Source: Carnobacterium sp. CP1
GTDB taxonomy: Bacteria > Bacillota > Bacilli > Lactobacillales > Carnobacteriaceae
DNA length: 64,000 nucleotides
Assembly (NCBI RefSeq): GCF_001483965.1
Contig: NZ_CP010796.1
Coordinates: 2,541,519 to 2,605,518 of the forward strand
Direction of reading: 5' to 3'
Shown here: in pieces, positions 25,046 to 34,940 of the stretch
Layout of the letters: each line of letters starts with the position of its first letter
Position numbering within the stretch: position 1 is the stretch's first letter
Translations under genes and position numbers: made by a program
The notes under the pieces: generated by a model
The model's input: only the letters and a program-made list of their open reading frames with translations
Database searches by the model: none
What the model was told of the DNA's origin: nothing

Positions 25046-26482
25046 TTGAGTTATCCTTGGAAAAACATGAGTCCAAAAGACGGATTCATGGTCCGACAAA
25101 ATGCCTTGCTTTCGGATATGGATCAAAAAATCCTGACTTTTTTATATCAGCCTCTCATTGGGGCAACAGCTTATAGTTTGTATATGACGTTATGGACCGA
25201 AATTGGGGAAGAATCTTATTGGAGCGAAGGGATTTTACATTCAGAATTGTTGACATTGCTGAATGTAGGCATCCCCGAACTCTATCAAGCAAGAATTAAA
25301 TTAGAAGCTATCGGATTATTAAAAAGTTATCTTCAAACGGATCCAGAGAAGCTGTATGTTTATGAACTACTGGCACCTCAATCTAGTGCGGTGTTTTTTA
25401 ACGATGACTTGCTAAGTTTGCTTCTCTTTGAAACGATCGGAGAACGAAAATTTAGAAACCTAAGAAGCCGTTTTGTAGTGGCCCCTCTTAATAAAGAAAA
25501 ATTTCAAGATGTTACAAAGTCGTTTTTAGATGTCTATCGTTTTGATGCAGAATTATTTAAACAAGAAAAAGCGTTATTGAAAGAACCAGTTGAATTAGTA
25601 GGGGCAACCCAGCCTGAGGGGCCGACGATTGATGCTCAAACATTTGACTTTAAGTTTTTTTATACAGGGCTAAACAGCCACTATATCAATCGTTCGGCAA
25701 TTACAAAAGATTTGGAAAAAACGATTTTAGTTTTGCATACGATGTATGGTATTAATGAATTGGCCATGCAGCGGTATATCTTAGAAGCTAGCGATATGGA
25801 AACAGGGAATATTGACGAACGAAAATTAAAAAATGTCGTCTACCATGATTATCACAAAAACAATCAAAAGAATGTTCAGTTGCAAGATGTGGTTGAAAAA
25901 GATATCCAAGTTGATCAAAAACAACAAAAAGTTCGTGAAAATGATTTGAAACAACAAGGTTTATCAGAAGATGAGATTAAAATCATCGAAGTGAGCGAAC
26001 AAATTAGTCCTTATGATTTTATGACTTCGATCAAAGATCAAAAAGGCGGTTATGTGACTAAAAATGAAGAATGGACATTAGAAGAGATCCTTCGAAAAGC
26101 TAATTTGCCTTCTTCTGTTGTCAATATTTTAATTCATTATATTCTCGTAGCTAGAGACAATCCTATTTTTGAAAAAGCTTTAGCTTATAAAATTTCAAAT
26201 GACTGGGCCCAAAATAAAGTGTTTTCTCCCGAGATGGCTCTTCAAAAAGTTAAAAAAATGTATTCAGAAAATGCTGAAAAACAACAAACAGTCAAAAAAC
26301 AATATGGGAACCAAAGACAGACTAATTATGGGAAACCTGTAAAAACGAGAACAGAAACCCTGCCAGAATGGGCAAAAGAAGGAAATACAGCAAAAGCTGA
26401 ACAGCCGATGAGCGAAGCTGAAAAACAAGCCTTTATGGAACGGCTGAAAAAAATCCAAAACTTTGGGAAAGAAGGTGACTAA
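25046..26482 (+). CDS. dnaB: Replication initiation and membrane attachment protein DnaB
   Basis: 478 residues of the Firmicute DnaB/DnaD-type loader family, not the helicase. The N-terminal part (about 1-300) is alpha-helical and the C-terminal DnaB/DnaD region includes EEILRKANLPSSVVNILIHYIL. With DnaI it loads the replicative helicase at oriC and restart sites. The start is TTG, after GAAAGGTG. The stop is followed by the dnaI ATG two bases later. Confidence 0.92.
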   Translation: MSYPWKNMSPKDGFMVRQNALLSDMDQKILTFLYQPLIGATAYSLYMTLWTEIGEESYWSEGILHSELLTLLNVGIPELYQARIKLEAIGLLKSYLQTDPEKLYVYELLAPQSSAVFFNDDLLSLLLFETIGERKFRNLRSRFVVAPLNKEKFQDVTKSFLDVYRFDAELFKQEKALLKEPVELVGATQPEGPTIDAQTFDFKFFYTGLNSHYINRSAITKDLEKTILVLHTMYGINELAMQRYILEASDMETGNIDERKLKNVVYHDYHKNNQKNVQLQDVVEKDIQVDQKQQKVRENDLKQQGLSEDEIKIIEVSEQISPYDFMTSIKDQKGGYVTKNEEWTLEEILRKANLPSSVVNILIHYILVARDNPIFEKALAYKISNDWAQNKVFSPEMALQKVKKMYSENAEKQQTVKKQYGNQRQTNYGKPVKTRTETLPEWAKEGNTAKAEQPMSEAEKQAFMERLKKIQNFGKEGD

Positions 26483-26484
26483 AA

Positions 26485-27411
26485 ATGGAAGATATTGGCA
26501 AGAGTCTAACAAAAATGCTGAAAGAACGAAATTTATCTGATCAATATGAAAAACTGATCCAAGATGTACTAGACGATCCTGATGTGCAACAGTTCATCGA
26601 AGAGAACCGAGGAAAATTGAGCAACGAAGCTATTGTGAAAAGTTATGCCAAGCTTTATGAATTTGTAAATGAAAAGAAAAAGTACCAAGAAAAAACCGGG
26701 ATGATGGCTCCTGGATATCACCCTCAACTAGTGATGAATTATTATTTTATTGACGTCACTTATGTCCCCACAGCTGAATTGATCGCAAAACAAAAAGAAC
26801 AGGCTATTAAAAGTCGGATTCATTCCATGGATATGCCTAAAGACGTCAGAACAGCGACATTTGAACGGTTTCATCTAACCGATGAACGAGCTGTCGCCAT
26901 CACCGCTGCATATGATTTTATTGCAGACTATTTAGACGATCCGAAAGCTTTTCATCAAGGATTGTATTTACAAGGAGCATTTGGTGTTGGCAAATCATTT
27001 TTGTTGGGGGCTATTGCTCATGAGCTGGCTGAAAAAGGATACCCTTCTACACTGATGCATTTTCCTTCTTTCGCAGTAGAAATGAAACAAGCCATTGGCC
27101 AGAATACGACCGGAGAAAAATTAGAAGCTGTAAAAAAAGCTCCTATTTTAATGTTGGATGATATAGGTGCTGATTCAATGTCTAGTTGGATTAGAGACGA
27201 TGTCTTAGGTGTCATTTTGCAGTACCGTATGCAAGAACAATTGCCAACGTTTTTTTCTTCCAATTTTGATATGAAACAATTGGGTGAAGAGCATTTGCGA
27301 ATGACGCAACGGGGAGAAGATGAACCATTAAAAGCTCAACGGATCATGGAACGTGTTCGATATTTATCTAAAGAAATCAAAATGATCGGTGAAAACCGCA
27401 GATTATCTTAA
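26485..27411 (+). CDS. dnaI: Primosomal protein DnaI, helicase loader
   Basis: 308 residues. An N-terminal helicase-binding region is followed by an AAA+ ATPase domain with Walker A GAFGVGKSFLL (about residue 167) and Walker B PILMLDDIGAD. It loads DnaC-type helicase onto DNA together with DnaB and DnaD. Two bases after dnaB, so cotranscribed. Confidence 0.94.
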   Translation: MEDIGKSLTKMLKERNLSDQYEKLIQDVLDDPDVQQFIEENRGKLSNEAIVKSYAKLYEFVNEKKKYQEKTGMMAPGYHPQLVMNYYFIDVTYVPTAELIAKQKEQAIKSRIHSMDMPKDVRTATFERFHLTDERAVAITAAYDFIADYLDDPKAFHQGLYLQGAFGVGKSFLLGAIAHELAEKGYPSTLMHFPSFAVEMKQAIGQNTTGEKLEAVKKAPILMLDDIGADSMSSWIRDDVLGVILQYRMQEQLPTFFSSNFDMKQLGEEHLRMTQRGEDEPLKAQRIMERVRYLSKEIKMIGENRRLS

Positions 27412-27423
27412 CTCCATACCAAT

Positions 27424-27776
27424 AAACGATGAAATGAAGAGCGGCATGATCATTTAATGAAACTTTACTTGAATTTATCCTGAAAGAATGGTTTAATTAC
27501 ATCAATAGATAAAATCTTTGAGAAAGACACCGAGATAAGAAAGCAATTTTTTAAGAGAGGGAAACAACTGCTGCAAGTTTCCTAAAATTGATCTTATGTT
27601 GACCCCTTTCGAGTGCCGCTGTGAACCGTTAAGTATTAGCAGCCGGTCGTTTAGCCAACGTTACCAGCTTAGAGAGAATTCCTGTTGATTGTGAATGGGG
27701 GATTCTAAATCTGGGTGGAACCACGAATTTTACGTCCCTTTTATGTTAGGTAACTAGCATAGAAGGGGCTTTTTTA
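27424..27776 (+). promoter_or_regulatory. T-box riboswitch, threonine-specific, upstream of thrS
   Basis: The conserved T-box sequence CTGGGTGGAACCACG is at 27711-27725. A specifier-loop context GACACCGAG gives an ACC threonine codon at 27529-27531. Stem II/III-like elements (AAACAACTGCTGCAAGTTT, around 27563) lie between. Uncharged tRNA-Thr would pair with the leader and prevent formation of the terminator at 27734-27776, switching thrS on. The 5' border is approximate. Confidence 0.9.
27734..27776 (+). terminator. T-box regulated terminator of thrS leader
   Basis: CCCTT and ATG arms pair with CAT and AAGGGG in an imperfect stem, followed by seven T. Confidence 0.75.
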
Positions 27777-27839
27777 TTTGGTCACAGCTTGAAAGGCTTT
27801 TTTGATAGAAAAAAATTTGAATCATTGGAGGAATGAAAC

Positions 27840-29777
27840 ATGTCAGAAATCAATATTACTTTGCCGGATGGCGCTGTAAAAAAATTTGCAGCAGGTTCGA
27901 CAACAAAAGATATTGCTGAAAGCATCAGCAAAAGCTTAGCTAAAAAAGCATTAGCAGGGAAGTTCAATGGAGAATTGGTAGACTACACTCGACCGTTAGA
28001 AGCAGATGGTTCACTTGAAATCATCACACCGGATCATGAAGATGCGTTACAGATTTTACGCCATTCAAGTGCTCATTTAATGGCAAATGCGTTACGTCGT
28101 TTATATCCTGAAATCAAATTTGGTGTAGGTCCTGCTATTGAAAGCGGCTTTTATTATGATACAGATACAGAAATGCCGATTACGGAAGAAGATTTACCGC
28201 TTATCGAAGCTAAAATGATGGAAATCGTGAAAGAAAATAATCCTATTGTCCGCAAAGAAGTTACACGTGCGGAAGCTCTTGAGTTATTTAAGGAAGATCC
28301 TTATAAAGTCGAATTGATCACTGAACTGCCAGAAGATGAAACGATCACAGTTTACGATCAAGGAGATTTTGTGGATTTATGCCGCGGCGTCCATGTTCCG
28401 TCAACTGGACGGATCCAAGTCTTTAAATTGCTTTCGCTTGCTGGAGCTTATTGGCGAGGAAATTCAGACAATAAAATGATGCAACGGATCTATGGGACAG
28501 CTTTCTTTGATAAAAAAGACTTGAAAGAGTTTATCAAAATGCGTGAAGAAGCTAAACTGCGCGATCATCGTAAATTAGGAAAAGAATTAGACTTATTTAT
28601 GATCAGTCCTGAAGTTGGGCAAGGGTTACCATTCTGGTTACCAAAAGGGGCAACCATTCGCCGGACAATAGAACGGTATATCGTTGACCGTGAATTGAGT
28701 TTAGGGTACCAACACGTTTATACTCCGATCATGGCCGATGTTGAATTTTATAAAACATCTGGACACTGGGATCACTATCATGAAGACATGTTCCCGCCAA
28801 TGGATATGGGAGATGGCGAAATGCTCGTCTTGCGCCCAATGAATTGCCCGCACCATATGATGGTTTATAAAAATGACCTGCACAGTTACCGTGAATTGCC
28901 AATTCGAATTGCTGAATTAGGTCAAATGCATCGGTATGAAAAAAGTGGAGCTCTTTCAGGATTGCAACGCGTTCGTGAAATGACTTTAAATGATGGGCAT
29001 ACGTTTGTTCGTCCAGATCAAATCTTAGAAGAATTCAAACGCACAATGGAATTGTTGTTAGCTGTTTATGCAGACTTTAATATCACAGATTATCGTTTCC
29101 GTTTGAGTTATCGGGATCCTAAAAACACAGATAAATATTTTGATGATGACGCAATGTGGGAAAAAGCTCAAACGATGCTTAAAGCAGCGATGGATGAGAT
29201 GGGACTGGAATACTTTGAAGCCGAAGGAGAAGCAGCTTTTTATGGTCCAAAACTAGATGTTTTAGTGAAGACAGCCATTGGAATTGAAGAAACTCTCTCT
29301 ACCGTTCAATTGGACTTCCTGTTGCCAGAGCGTTTTGATCTAACTTATGTTGGAGAAGATGGTGAAAATACTCATCGCCCAGTCGTTATTCATCGCGGAA
29401 TCGTTTCTACAATGGAACGTTTCGTTGCCTACTTGATTGAAGAGTACAAAGGGGCATTCCCAACGTGGTTAGCGCCAGTGCAAGCTACGATTATTCCGGT
29501 AAACCTTGAGATGCATGCAGATTATGCTTATGAACTGAAAGAAAAAATGGCAGCAATCGGTATGCGCGTGGAAGTAGATGACCGGAATGAAAAAATGGGA
29601 TATAAAATTAGAGCGTCACAAACACAAAAGATACCGTATCAATTGGTATTGGGAGATAATGAAGTAGCTGAATCAAGTGTCGCTGTCCGGAAGTATGGCG
29701 AAAAAGAAACAGAAATAATGCCAGTTTCTGAATTTTTAGAAGCCGTAAAAAAAGAAATTGAAAATTTTAGCCGTTAA
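27840..29777 (+). CDS. thrS: Threonyl-tRNA synthetase
   Basis: 645 residues in the standard order: TGS domain (1-62), second additional (editing) domain with [13 protein letters not shown], class II catalytic core (motif 2 region [16 protein letters not shown] zinc/Thr region) and anticodon-binding domain at the C-terminus. Charges tRNA-Thr and edits Ser-tRNA. Expression is controlled by the threonine T-box just upstream. Followed by the infC operon. Confidence 0.97.
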   Translation: MSEINITLPDGAVKKFAAGSTTKDIAESISKSLAKKALAGKFNGELVDYTRPLEADGSLEIITPDHEDALQILRHSSAHLMANALRRLYPEIKFGVGPAIESGFYYDTDTEMPITEEDLPLIEAKMMEIVKENNPIVRKEVTRAEALELFKEDPYKVELITELPEDETITVYDQGDFVDLCRGVHVPSTGRIQVFKLLSLAGAYWRGNSDNKMMQRIYGTAFFDKKDLKEFIKMREEAKLRDHRKLGKELDLFMISPEVGQGLPFWLPKGATIRRTIERYIVDRELSLGYQHVYTPIMADVEFYKTSGHWDHYHEDMFPPMDMGDGEMLVLRPMNCPHHMMVYKNDLHSYRELPIRIAELGQMHRYEKSGALSGLQRVREMTLNDGHTFVRPDQILEEFKRTMELLLAVYADFNITDYRFRLSYRDPKNTDKYFDDDAMWEKAQTMLKAAMDEMGLEYFEAEGEAAFYGPKLDVLVKTAIGIEETLSTVQLDFLLPERFDLTYVGEDGENTHRPVVIHRGIVSTMERFVAYLIEEYKGAFPTWLAPVQATIIPVNLEMHADYAYELKEKMAAIGMRVEVDDRNEKMGYKIRASQTQKIPYQLVLGDNEVAESSVAVRKYGEKETEIMPVSEFLEAVKKEIENFSR

Positions 29778-29780
29778 CAG

Positions 29781-29809
29781 TTTACAAAGATAAATAATCA
29801 TGGTATGAT
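29781..29809 (+). promoter_or_regulatory. Strong promoter of infC-rpmI-rplT
   Basis: TTTACA, 17-base spacer, TATGAT, with an extended TG in front of the -10. The A-T spacing and motif are close to sigma-A consensus. Confidence 0.75.
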
Positions 29810-29819
29810 ATATAAGTTG

Positions 29820-29960
29820 AGAAAACAAAGCAGGAGCCCTCGCTTCTCGCCTTAGTTGACTAAAAGTCTCTGGGCTAGATATAAACGATGATGACTTACG
29901 CACGGCGTAAGTTGGAAATTATTTATAGGCGGGTTCATAGTGAACTCGTCTATTTTTTTC
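29820..29960 (+). promoter_or_regulatory. L20-type autoregulatory leader of infC-rpmI-rplT
   Basis: The leader begins just after the promoter. It contains conserved-looking paired segments (AGGAGCCCTCGCTTCTCGCC, GACTTACGCACGGCGTAAGTTGG) and ends in an intrinsic terminator at 29925-29959. This order matches the Firmicute L20 leader, in which ribosomal protein L20 binds and causes early termination. Recognised from memory of the family; an Rfam scan would confirm it. Confidence 0.8.
29925..29959 (+). terminator. Attenuator terminator of the L20 leader
   Basis: ATAGGCGGGTTCA pairs with TGAACTCGTCTAT (including G-U pairs), followed by seven or more T. Confidence 0.8.
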
Positions 29961-29993
29961 TGCTGTTCTTTCTCTCAAATCTAATGGAGGTGT

Positions 29994-30515
29994 ATGACCA
30001 TAGCAAAAGATATGATGGTAAATGACGGCATTCGTGCACGTGAATTGCGCGTTATAGGTAGCGAAGGCGAACAACTTGGTCTTAAAACCAAAAGTGAAGC
30101 CTTGTCAATTGCAGAAGCAGCAAACTTAGACTTAGTTTTAGTAGCGCCCACAGCAAAACCACCCGTAGCACGAATCATGGATTACGGCAAATTCCGTTTT
30201 GAGCAACAGAAAAAAGAACGTGAAGCTCGTAAAAACCAAAAAGTCGTCGGACTGAAAGAAGTCCGTCTGAGTCCTACAATTGACTTAAATGACTTTAACA
30301 CGAAATTACGTAATGCTCGTAAGTTCCTTGAAAAAGGCGATAAAGTTAAAGCATCAATTCGATTTAAAGGTCGTGCCATTACTCATAAAGAGATTGGTAA
30401 GAAAGTTTTAGATCGGTTAGCATTAGAAACTGCTGATATCGCTAGTATCGAATCAGCTGCTAAAATGGATGGACGTAGTATGTTCTTGATTTTAGCGCCA
30501 AAAACTGAAAAGTAA
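29994..30515 (+). CDS. infC: Translation initiation factor IF-3
   Basis: 173 residues. N-domain [20 protein letters not shown], linker and the C-domain signature [18 protein letters not shown] are typical. It binds the 30S subunit and checks the initiator tRNA and start codon. Two starts are possible: ATG at 29994, only three bases from the AATGGAGG site, or a non-standard ATA at 30000, nine bases from it. The ATA reading (ATA-Ala-Lys-Asp) matches the infC habit of using AUU/AUA for autoregulation. Confidence 0.95.
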   Translation: MTIAKDMMVNDGIRARELRVIGSEGEQLGLKTKSEALSIAEAANLDLVLVAPTAKPPVARIMDYGKFRFEQQKKEREARKNQKVVGLKEVRLSPTIDLNDFNTKLRNARKFLEKGDKVKASIRFKGRAITHKEIGKKVLDRLALETADIASIESAAKMDGRSMFLILAPKTEK

Positions 30516-30540
30516 GAAGACTTTGAGGAGGAAAAATTAA

Positions 30541-30741
30541 ATGCCAAAACAAAAAACACACCGTGGTTCAGCTAAACGTTTTAAAAGAACAGGCGGCGGC
30601 GGATTAAAACGTCACCATGCTAAAACAAGCCATATGTTCGCTAACAAATCTCAAAAACAAAAACGTAAATTACGTAAAGCAGGAATGGTATCAACTGGTG
30701 ATTACAAACGTATTCGCCAAATGTTATCTCAATGGAAATAA
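30541..30741 (+). CDS. rpmI: Ribosomal protein L35 (bL35)
   Basis: 66 residues, very basic, beginning [14 protein letters not shown]. The usual length and N-terminus of bL35. Located 25 bases after infC with a GAGGAGG-type site, in the invariant infC-rpmI-rplT order. Confidence 0.97.
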   Translation: MPKQKTHRGSAKRFKRTGGGGLKRHHAKTSHMFANKSQKQKRKLRKAGMVSTGDYKRIRQMLSQWK

Positions 30742-30842
30742 TTCCTGATAAAGTTTAGTTCATTCGTTAACTTAACATAGCCTTAAAACATTATTGAAAA
30801 GAGTTTTCTTAGAAAGAAAACATCTTAGAGGAGGAAATTAAT

Positions 30843-31202
30843 ATGCCACGTGTAAAAGGTGGAACGGTTACTCGTAAACGTCACAAAAAAATATTAAAAT
30901 TAGCAAAAGGGTATTATGGTTCTAAACATACTTTATTCAAAGTATCTAAACAAGCTGTTATGAAATCATATCAATACGCTTATAGAGATCGTCGTCAAAA
31001 GAAACGCGATTTCCGTAAACTATGGATTGCACGTATCAATGCAGCTGCTCGCATGAACAACATGAGTTACAGCACATTTATGCATGGTCTTAAATTAGCT
31101 GAAATTGATATCAACCGTAAAATGCTAGCTGATATTGCTGTTACAGATGCAGCAGCATTCACAGCATTAACCGAACAAGCTAAAACTGCTTTAGGAAAAT
31201 AA
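30843..31202 (+). CDS. rplT: Ribosomal protein L20 (bL20)
   Basis: 119 residues, basic, starting [20 protein letters not shown] and containing [19 protein letters not shown]20 is needed for 50S assembly and is the probable feedback regulator that binds the leader at 29820-29960. Ends before a long terminator. Confidence 0.98.
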   Translation: MPRVKGGTVTRKRHKKILKLAKGYYGSKHTLFKVSKQAVMKSYQYAYRDRRQKKRDFRKLWIARINAAARMNNMSYSTFMHGLKLAEIDINRKMLADIAVTDAAAFTALTEQAKTALGK

Positions 31203-31249
31203 TGCTCTAAAAGCTGATTTTTTTACCCTTACTTATAAAAGGCGTAATG

Positions 31250-31298
31250 AAAAAACTCTCGAAAATGGATGTTATCATCTGTTTTTGAGAGTTTTTTT
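31250..31298 (+). terminator. Terminator of infC-rpmI-rplT
   Basis: AAAAAACTCTC plus GGATG pairs with CATCT plus GAGAGTTTTTTT in a long stem. The first IS copy is inserted only 11 bases downstream. Confidence 0.85.
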
Positions 31299-31390
31299 GT
31301 ACTTTAAATGGTTCTACGTCAACTGACGTTGGTAAAGAATTTTAGTCCCTTATTTAATTAAAAAAACTTGAACACTTTTCATGGTAGGCG

Positions 31391-32710
31391 TTATGCTGCT
31401 ATGAAAAGTGTTTTTTCGTTCTGTTTAATAGCCGCTGGTTTCATATTAAAATGCAGAAGAATACGATTTTTATAGTTCACGAAGTTTCGGTAGCCGTAGG
31501 CCACACGGTTAAGAACTTTGATCTTATTGTTGATTCCTTCAATTTTTCCGTTTGAATACTTATAGGTAACGGTATTTTTTATGTGCTTCGTATGTTTTTT
31601 CAATGTTTTGAGGCTCGTCTTCATTGGTTTTGAAATAAGTGGATAATCTTTTTCTAAAATCTTTACTAGCTCATCATAGTCATTCTCTTCAAGAGCCTTT
31701 AGAATCGTTTGATACACCTCATAAGTCTCTTTCAGAACGGTGTTGTAGCCCAACAGTTCGTCGACGATCGCTGATTCTAAGCGTAGACCAAATAAAGCAT
31801 AATAAGTATAGGTTGTATAAGACAGTTCAGATTCTTTCTTTAAGATTTTTTTCCAAAACCGTTTTAATCGACGGTACTTTTTCATATCTTCTCCATTTGA
31901 GGTATGAAATTGATTCATAACCGTTATCCTTGTACGATTCAGTGAACGATTAATCAGCTGGACAATATGAAAACGATCAATAATGATCTTGGCGTTTGGA
32001 AAAAGAATGGGAATAAAATTGACGTAACCAGCGTTCATATCGACTGTAATGGTTTCTACTTTTTTTCTAGCCTTTAGGCTATACCGTGAAAGGAAATGGT
32101 CTTTTATTGTTCGACTGTCTCGAGAAGGCAAGATATCAATGATCGTTCCTTTTTCGGCATCAATGTATTCAAAAGCCATTGTGCTATTGGCGTACTTAAA
32201 CTCGTCAAACGAAAGATGTTTAGGAAGCCAGAAGTAATGCGGTTTGTAATTCTTAGCTTGCTCGTTAATAACGCGCTGCGTCGTTGCTGAAGAAACTCCC
32301 GTTTGACTAGAGATATCTTTTATAGATTGAGCCATAGACGATTTATCTAAAATTTGTGCTTTTACATGATTTGAAATAAAACAATTTTCTTTCAATAGAG
32401 GCGTTTTCGCAGTAAATGTAGCCTCGCATTCTTTGCACATGAATCGCTGCTTTTTAAGCAGTAAATAGGTGGGATGAATACCACTCATGGGTAAAGTAAT
32501 GCGCGAGGTCTGTGTTCCGTTACAGTAGATGGTATACTGCTCGTTTGGTGTATGGCACTTCATACATTCCTGCGGAATGTAAGTCAATCGTCCTTTAATA
32601 AATTTACATTTTTTTCCTTTGAATTGACCGTATTCTACGCAATCCTCTTCAAAAACAATGTTTTTGTCTTGTATATCTAGTACTTTTCGCATATCATTTG
32701 ATGTAGGCAA
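31391..32710 (-). CDS. ISL3-family transposase, copy 1
   Basis: 439 residues. An N-terminal zinc-binding region (CMKCHTPNEQ; CKECEATF) is followed by a helix-turn-helix-like part and the DDE transposase domain of ISL3 (LSFDEFKYANSTMAFEYID; TVDMNAGYVNFIPILFPNA; IDRFHIVQLINRSLN). The start is TTG at 32710, downstream of AAAGGAGAG. The reading frame is intact, so it may be active. About 94 percent identical to copy 2 by eye. The start codon and ribosome-binding site are covered by an inverted repeat (32708-32769). Confidence 0.93.
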   Translation of the reverse strand: MPTSNDMRKVLDIQDKNIVFEEDCVEYGQFKGKKCKFIKGRLTYIPQECMKCHTPNEQYTIYCNGTQTSRITLPMSGIHPTYLLLKKQRFMCKECEATFTAKTPLLKENCFISNHVKAQILDKSSMAQSIKDISSQTGVSSATTQRVINEQAKNYKPHYFWLPKHLSFDEFKYANSTMAFEYIDAEKGTIIDILPSRDSRTIKDHFLSRYSLKARKKVETITVDMNAGYVNFIPILFPNAKIIIDRFHIVQLINRSLNRTRITVMNQFHTSNGEDMKKYRRLKRFWKKILKKESELSYTTYTYYALFGLRLESAIVDELLGYNTVLKETYEVYQTILKALEENDYDELVKILEKDYPLISKPMKTSLKTLKKHTKHIKNTVTYKYSNGKIEGINNKIKVLNRVAYGYRNFVNYKNRILLHFNMKPAAIKQNEKTLFIAA

Positions 32711-32769
32711 GTGAGTTCTCTCCTTTGAATGAGTTGTGGTGACTTTAATTCTACAGGAGAACTCACTTG
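32708..32769 (-). promoter_or_regulatory. Hairpin masking the transposase start, IS copy 1
   Basis: A perfect 13-bp inverted repeat, CAAGTGAGTTCTC (32708-32720) and its complement (32757-32769). On the transposase mRNA one arm contains the TTG start codon and part of the ribosome-binding site. Read-through transcripts entering the IS from outside would fold it shut. Transcripts starting between the arms would not. Confidence 0.6.
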
Positions 32770-33062
32770 TTTTCTATTTTCACGAAAAAAGACGTTAGTA
32801 AGTTTTCACTCACCAACGTCAAATATTGTACAACCCTTTAAATTAGAAGAACCAAAAACACTGCCTATTTTGGTTTCCAGTATACTTAATGAACTTTGGT
32901 ACGATTATTAGTGAGAAAAAGCCATAAAATAATGATTTGCTTAACAAATTTTAATTTTGTGATTGATTATATGATAATAAGATGATAATATAGTTTGAGT
33001 AAGCTAACGTTAATTTCATAACAAAAATTAATATAGCAATAAACAAACAGGGGGAATACAAT

Positions 33063-34748
33063 ATGCAAAAAAATAAATTTTTAAGTTTGCTAGGAATCAC
33101 AGCTACTTCAGCTTTGGTATTAGCGGCTTGTGGTGGAAGCGGTAACTCAGGTGGCGATTCAGCGTCTTCAACTGCATCGGATGCAGGATTAGACAAGGAG
33201 CAAGTATTGAATCTGATAGAAAGCGGCGAAATCCCTACAATGGACTCGGTTCTAAATACAGATGTTGTCGGCGGAAACGTAATGAACAATGTTTTTGAAG
33301 GACTTTACCGTCAAGGACTAGATGGCAAGCTTGTTTTAGGTATGGCTGAAGCTGAACCAGAAACGAGTGAGGATAAGTTAACGTATACTTTCAAAATCAG
33401 AGAAGATGCTAACTGGTCTAATGGAGACCCTGTTACTGCAAATGACTTTGTGTACGCATGGCAGCGTTTGGCAGATCCAGATGAGGCAGCTTCTTATAAC
33501 TACATGATTCAAGACATCGTTGAAAACGCAACAGAAATCATCAATGGTGAAATGGAACCAAGCGAATTGGGTGTTACAGCCATTGATGATAAGACGCTAG
33601 AAATCAAATTGGTTCGTGCCGTTCCTTACTTTAAAGATTTATTGACATTGCCGATGTATTACCCGCAAAATCAAGATTATGTAGAAGAGTTAGGCGATAA
33701 ATTTGCTTCGAACAGCGACAATTTGATTTATAACGGTCCATTCACATTAACCGAATGGGACGGAACCGGCTTAAGCTGGGTATACCAAAAGAATGAAGAC
33801 TATTGGGATGCAGATACCGTTAAGTTAGATACCATCAATTTTGACGTAGTGAAAGAAACTTCGACAGCATTAAACTTGTATGAAACAGGCAGTATTGATC
33901 GTATGAGATTAACTGGTGAATATGTACAAACCAAACAAGATGATGCTGATTTGAAATCAGAACCAACTTCTTCTGTATTCTACTTTAAATTCAACCAAGA
34001 ACGAAATGGCGAAACAACGGATCTAGCCAATGAAAATATTCGTAAAGGGATTGCTATGGCTTTTGATAAAGAAGCTTATGCTAAGACAGTATTACAAAAT
34101 GGTTCATTGCCAGCTGATGGTTTAGTACCACAGGGTTTAGCCGTTGATCCAGCTACTGGTGAAGATTTCCGCGACCAAAATGGCGACTTGTTGACTTTTA
34201 ATGTTGAAGAAGCTCAAAAATACTTTGCAGCTGGTTTGAAAGAATTAGGAAAAGACAGTCTAACGCTTGAGATTCTTGGAGATGACGGCGAAAATGCTAA
34301 AAAATCACTAGAATTTATGCAGGGTCAATTGACTCAAAACTTGCCTGATCTAGACATCAAGTTACGGAATGTACCGTTTAAAGTACGTCTAGAAGCTGAT
34401 ACAAATCAAGATTACGACATTGAAATGTCTGGTTGGGGAGCTGACTACGCAGATCCAATCAACTTCTTAGAATTATTTGCTTCAGACAATGGAAACAACA
34501 AATCAAGCTATGCTAATGATGACTATGATGCTTTGATTAAGAGCTCATTAAGTGAAGTAGATGACTTAGAAAAACGCTGGACTGGTATGTTAGATGCTGA
34601 AAAAACCCTAATGGATACAGCAGGAATCGCACCAATTTACCAACGTTACAACGCAGTTTTAGAAAAACCATATGTTAAAGATATTGCTGCTCATTTAGTT
34701 GGAGCGGAGTACTCATACAAATGGGCTTATGTAGACGGTAAAGAATAA
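33063..34748 (+). CDS. oppA: Oligopeptide-binding lipoprotein OppA (paralogue 1)
   Basis: 561 residues of the SBP_bac_5 family. Lipoprotein signal LVLAACGGS with acylated Cys at about residue 22, Gly/Ser-rich linker, then the binding domain (TYTFKIREDANWSNGDPVTANDFVYAW; WGADYADPINFLELF). It captures peptides for an ABC importer. No permease or ATPase is adjacent; oppBCDF are 10 kb away. Own upstream region of 219 bases after IS copy 1 and own terminator. Very similar to the next gene. Confidence 0.93.
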   Translation: MQKNKFLSLLGITATSALVLAACGGSGNSGGDSASSTASDAGLDKEQVLNLIESGEIPTMDSVLNTDVVGGNVMNNVFEGLYRQGLDGKLVLGMAEAEPETSEDKLTYTFKIREDANWSNGDPVTANDFVYAWQRLADPDEAASYNYMIQDIVENATEIINGEMEPSELGVTAIDDKTLEIKLVRAVPYFKDLLTLPMYYPQNQDYVEELGDKFASNSDNLIYNGPFTLTEWDGTGLSWVYQKNEDYWDADTVKLDTINFDVVKETSTALNLYETGSIDRMRLTGEYVQTKQDDADLKSEPTSSVFYFKFNQERNGETTDLANENIRKGIAMAFDKEAYAKTVLQNGSLPADGLVPQGLAVDPATGEDFRDQNGDLLTFNVEEAQKYFAAGLKELGKDSLTLEILGDDGENAKKSLEFMQGQLTQNLPDLDIKLRNVPFKVRLEADTNQDYDIEMSGWGADYADPINFLELFASDNGNNKSSYANDDYDALIKSSLSEVDDLEKRWTGMLDAEKTLMDTAGIAPIYQRYNAVLEKPYVKDIAAHLVGAEYSYKWAYVDGKE

Positions 34749-34765
34749 TCTATGCTCCATCAAGA

Positions 34766-34798
34766 AAGAAGCGAAGTATGTTTTCGCTTCTTTTTTTT
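34766..34798 (+). terminator. Terminator of oppA paralogue 1
   Basis: AGAAGCGAA pairs with TTCGCTTCT, followed by eight T. Confidence 0.85.
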
Positions 34799-34940
34799 GC
34801 CTAATTATGTGAATGACTTAAAAGCTCCATTAGAGTAGGGTGATGGCGGATTGCGACTGTTTTTCCATAATGATAGAATCGACTATGTTAGTTATATGCA
34901 ATTCTAAATGAAAGTCGATTTATTACGAGGAGGAACAAGA

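Larger units (their letters stand above)
31310..32835 (-). mobile_element. ISL3-family insertion sequence, copy 1
   Basis: 1526 bp. The ends are 25-bp imperfect inverted repeats (18 of 25 match, starting GGTTCTAC and GGTTGTAC). It is bounded by a perfect 8-bp target duplication CTTTAAAT at 31302-31309 and 32836-32843. That size is the rule for ISL3 elements and marks the exact insertion. One transposase gene on the minus strand fills the element. It sits just after the rplT terminator and disrupts no gene. Confidence 0.95.
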
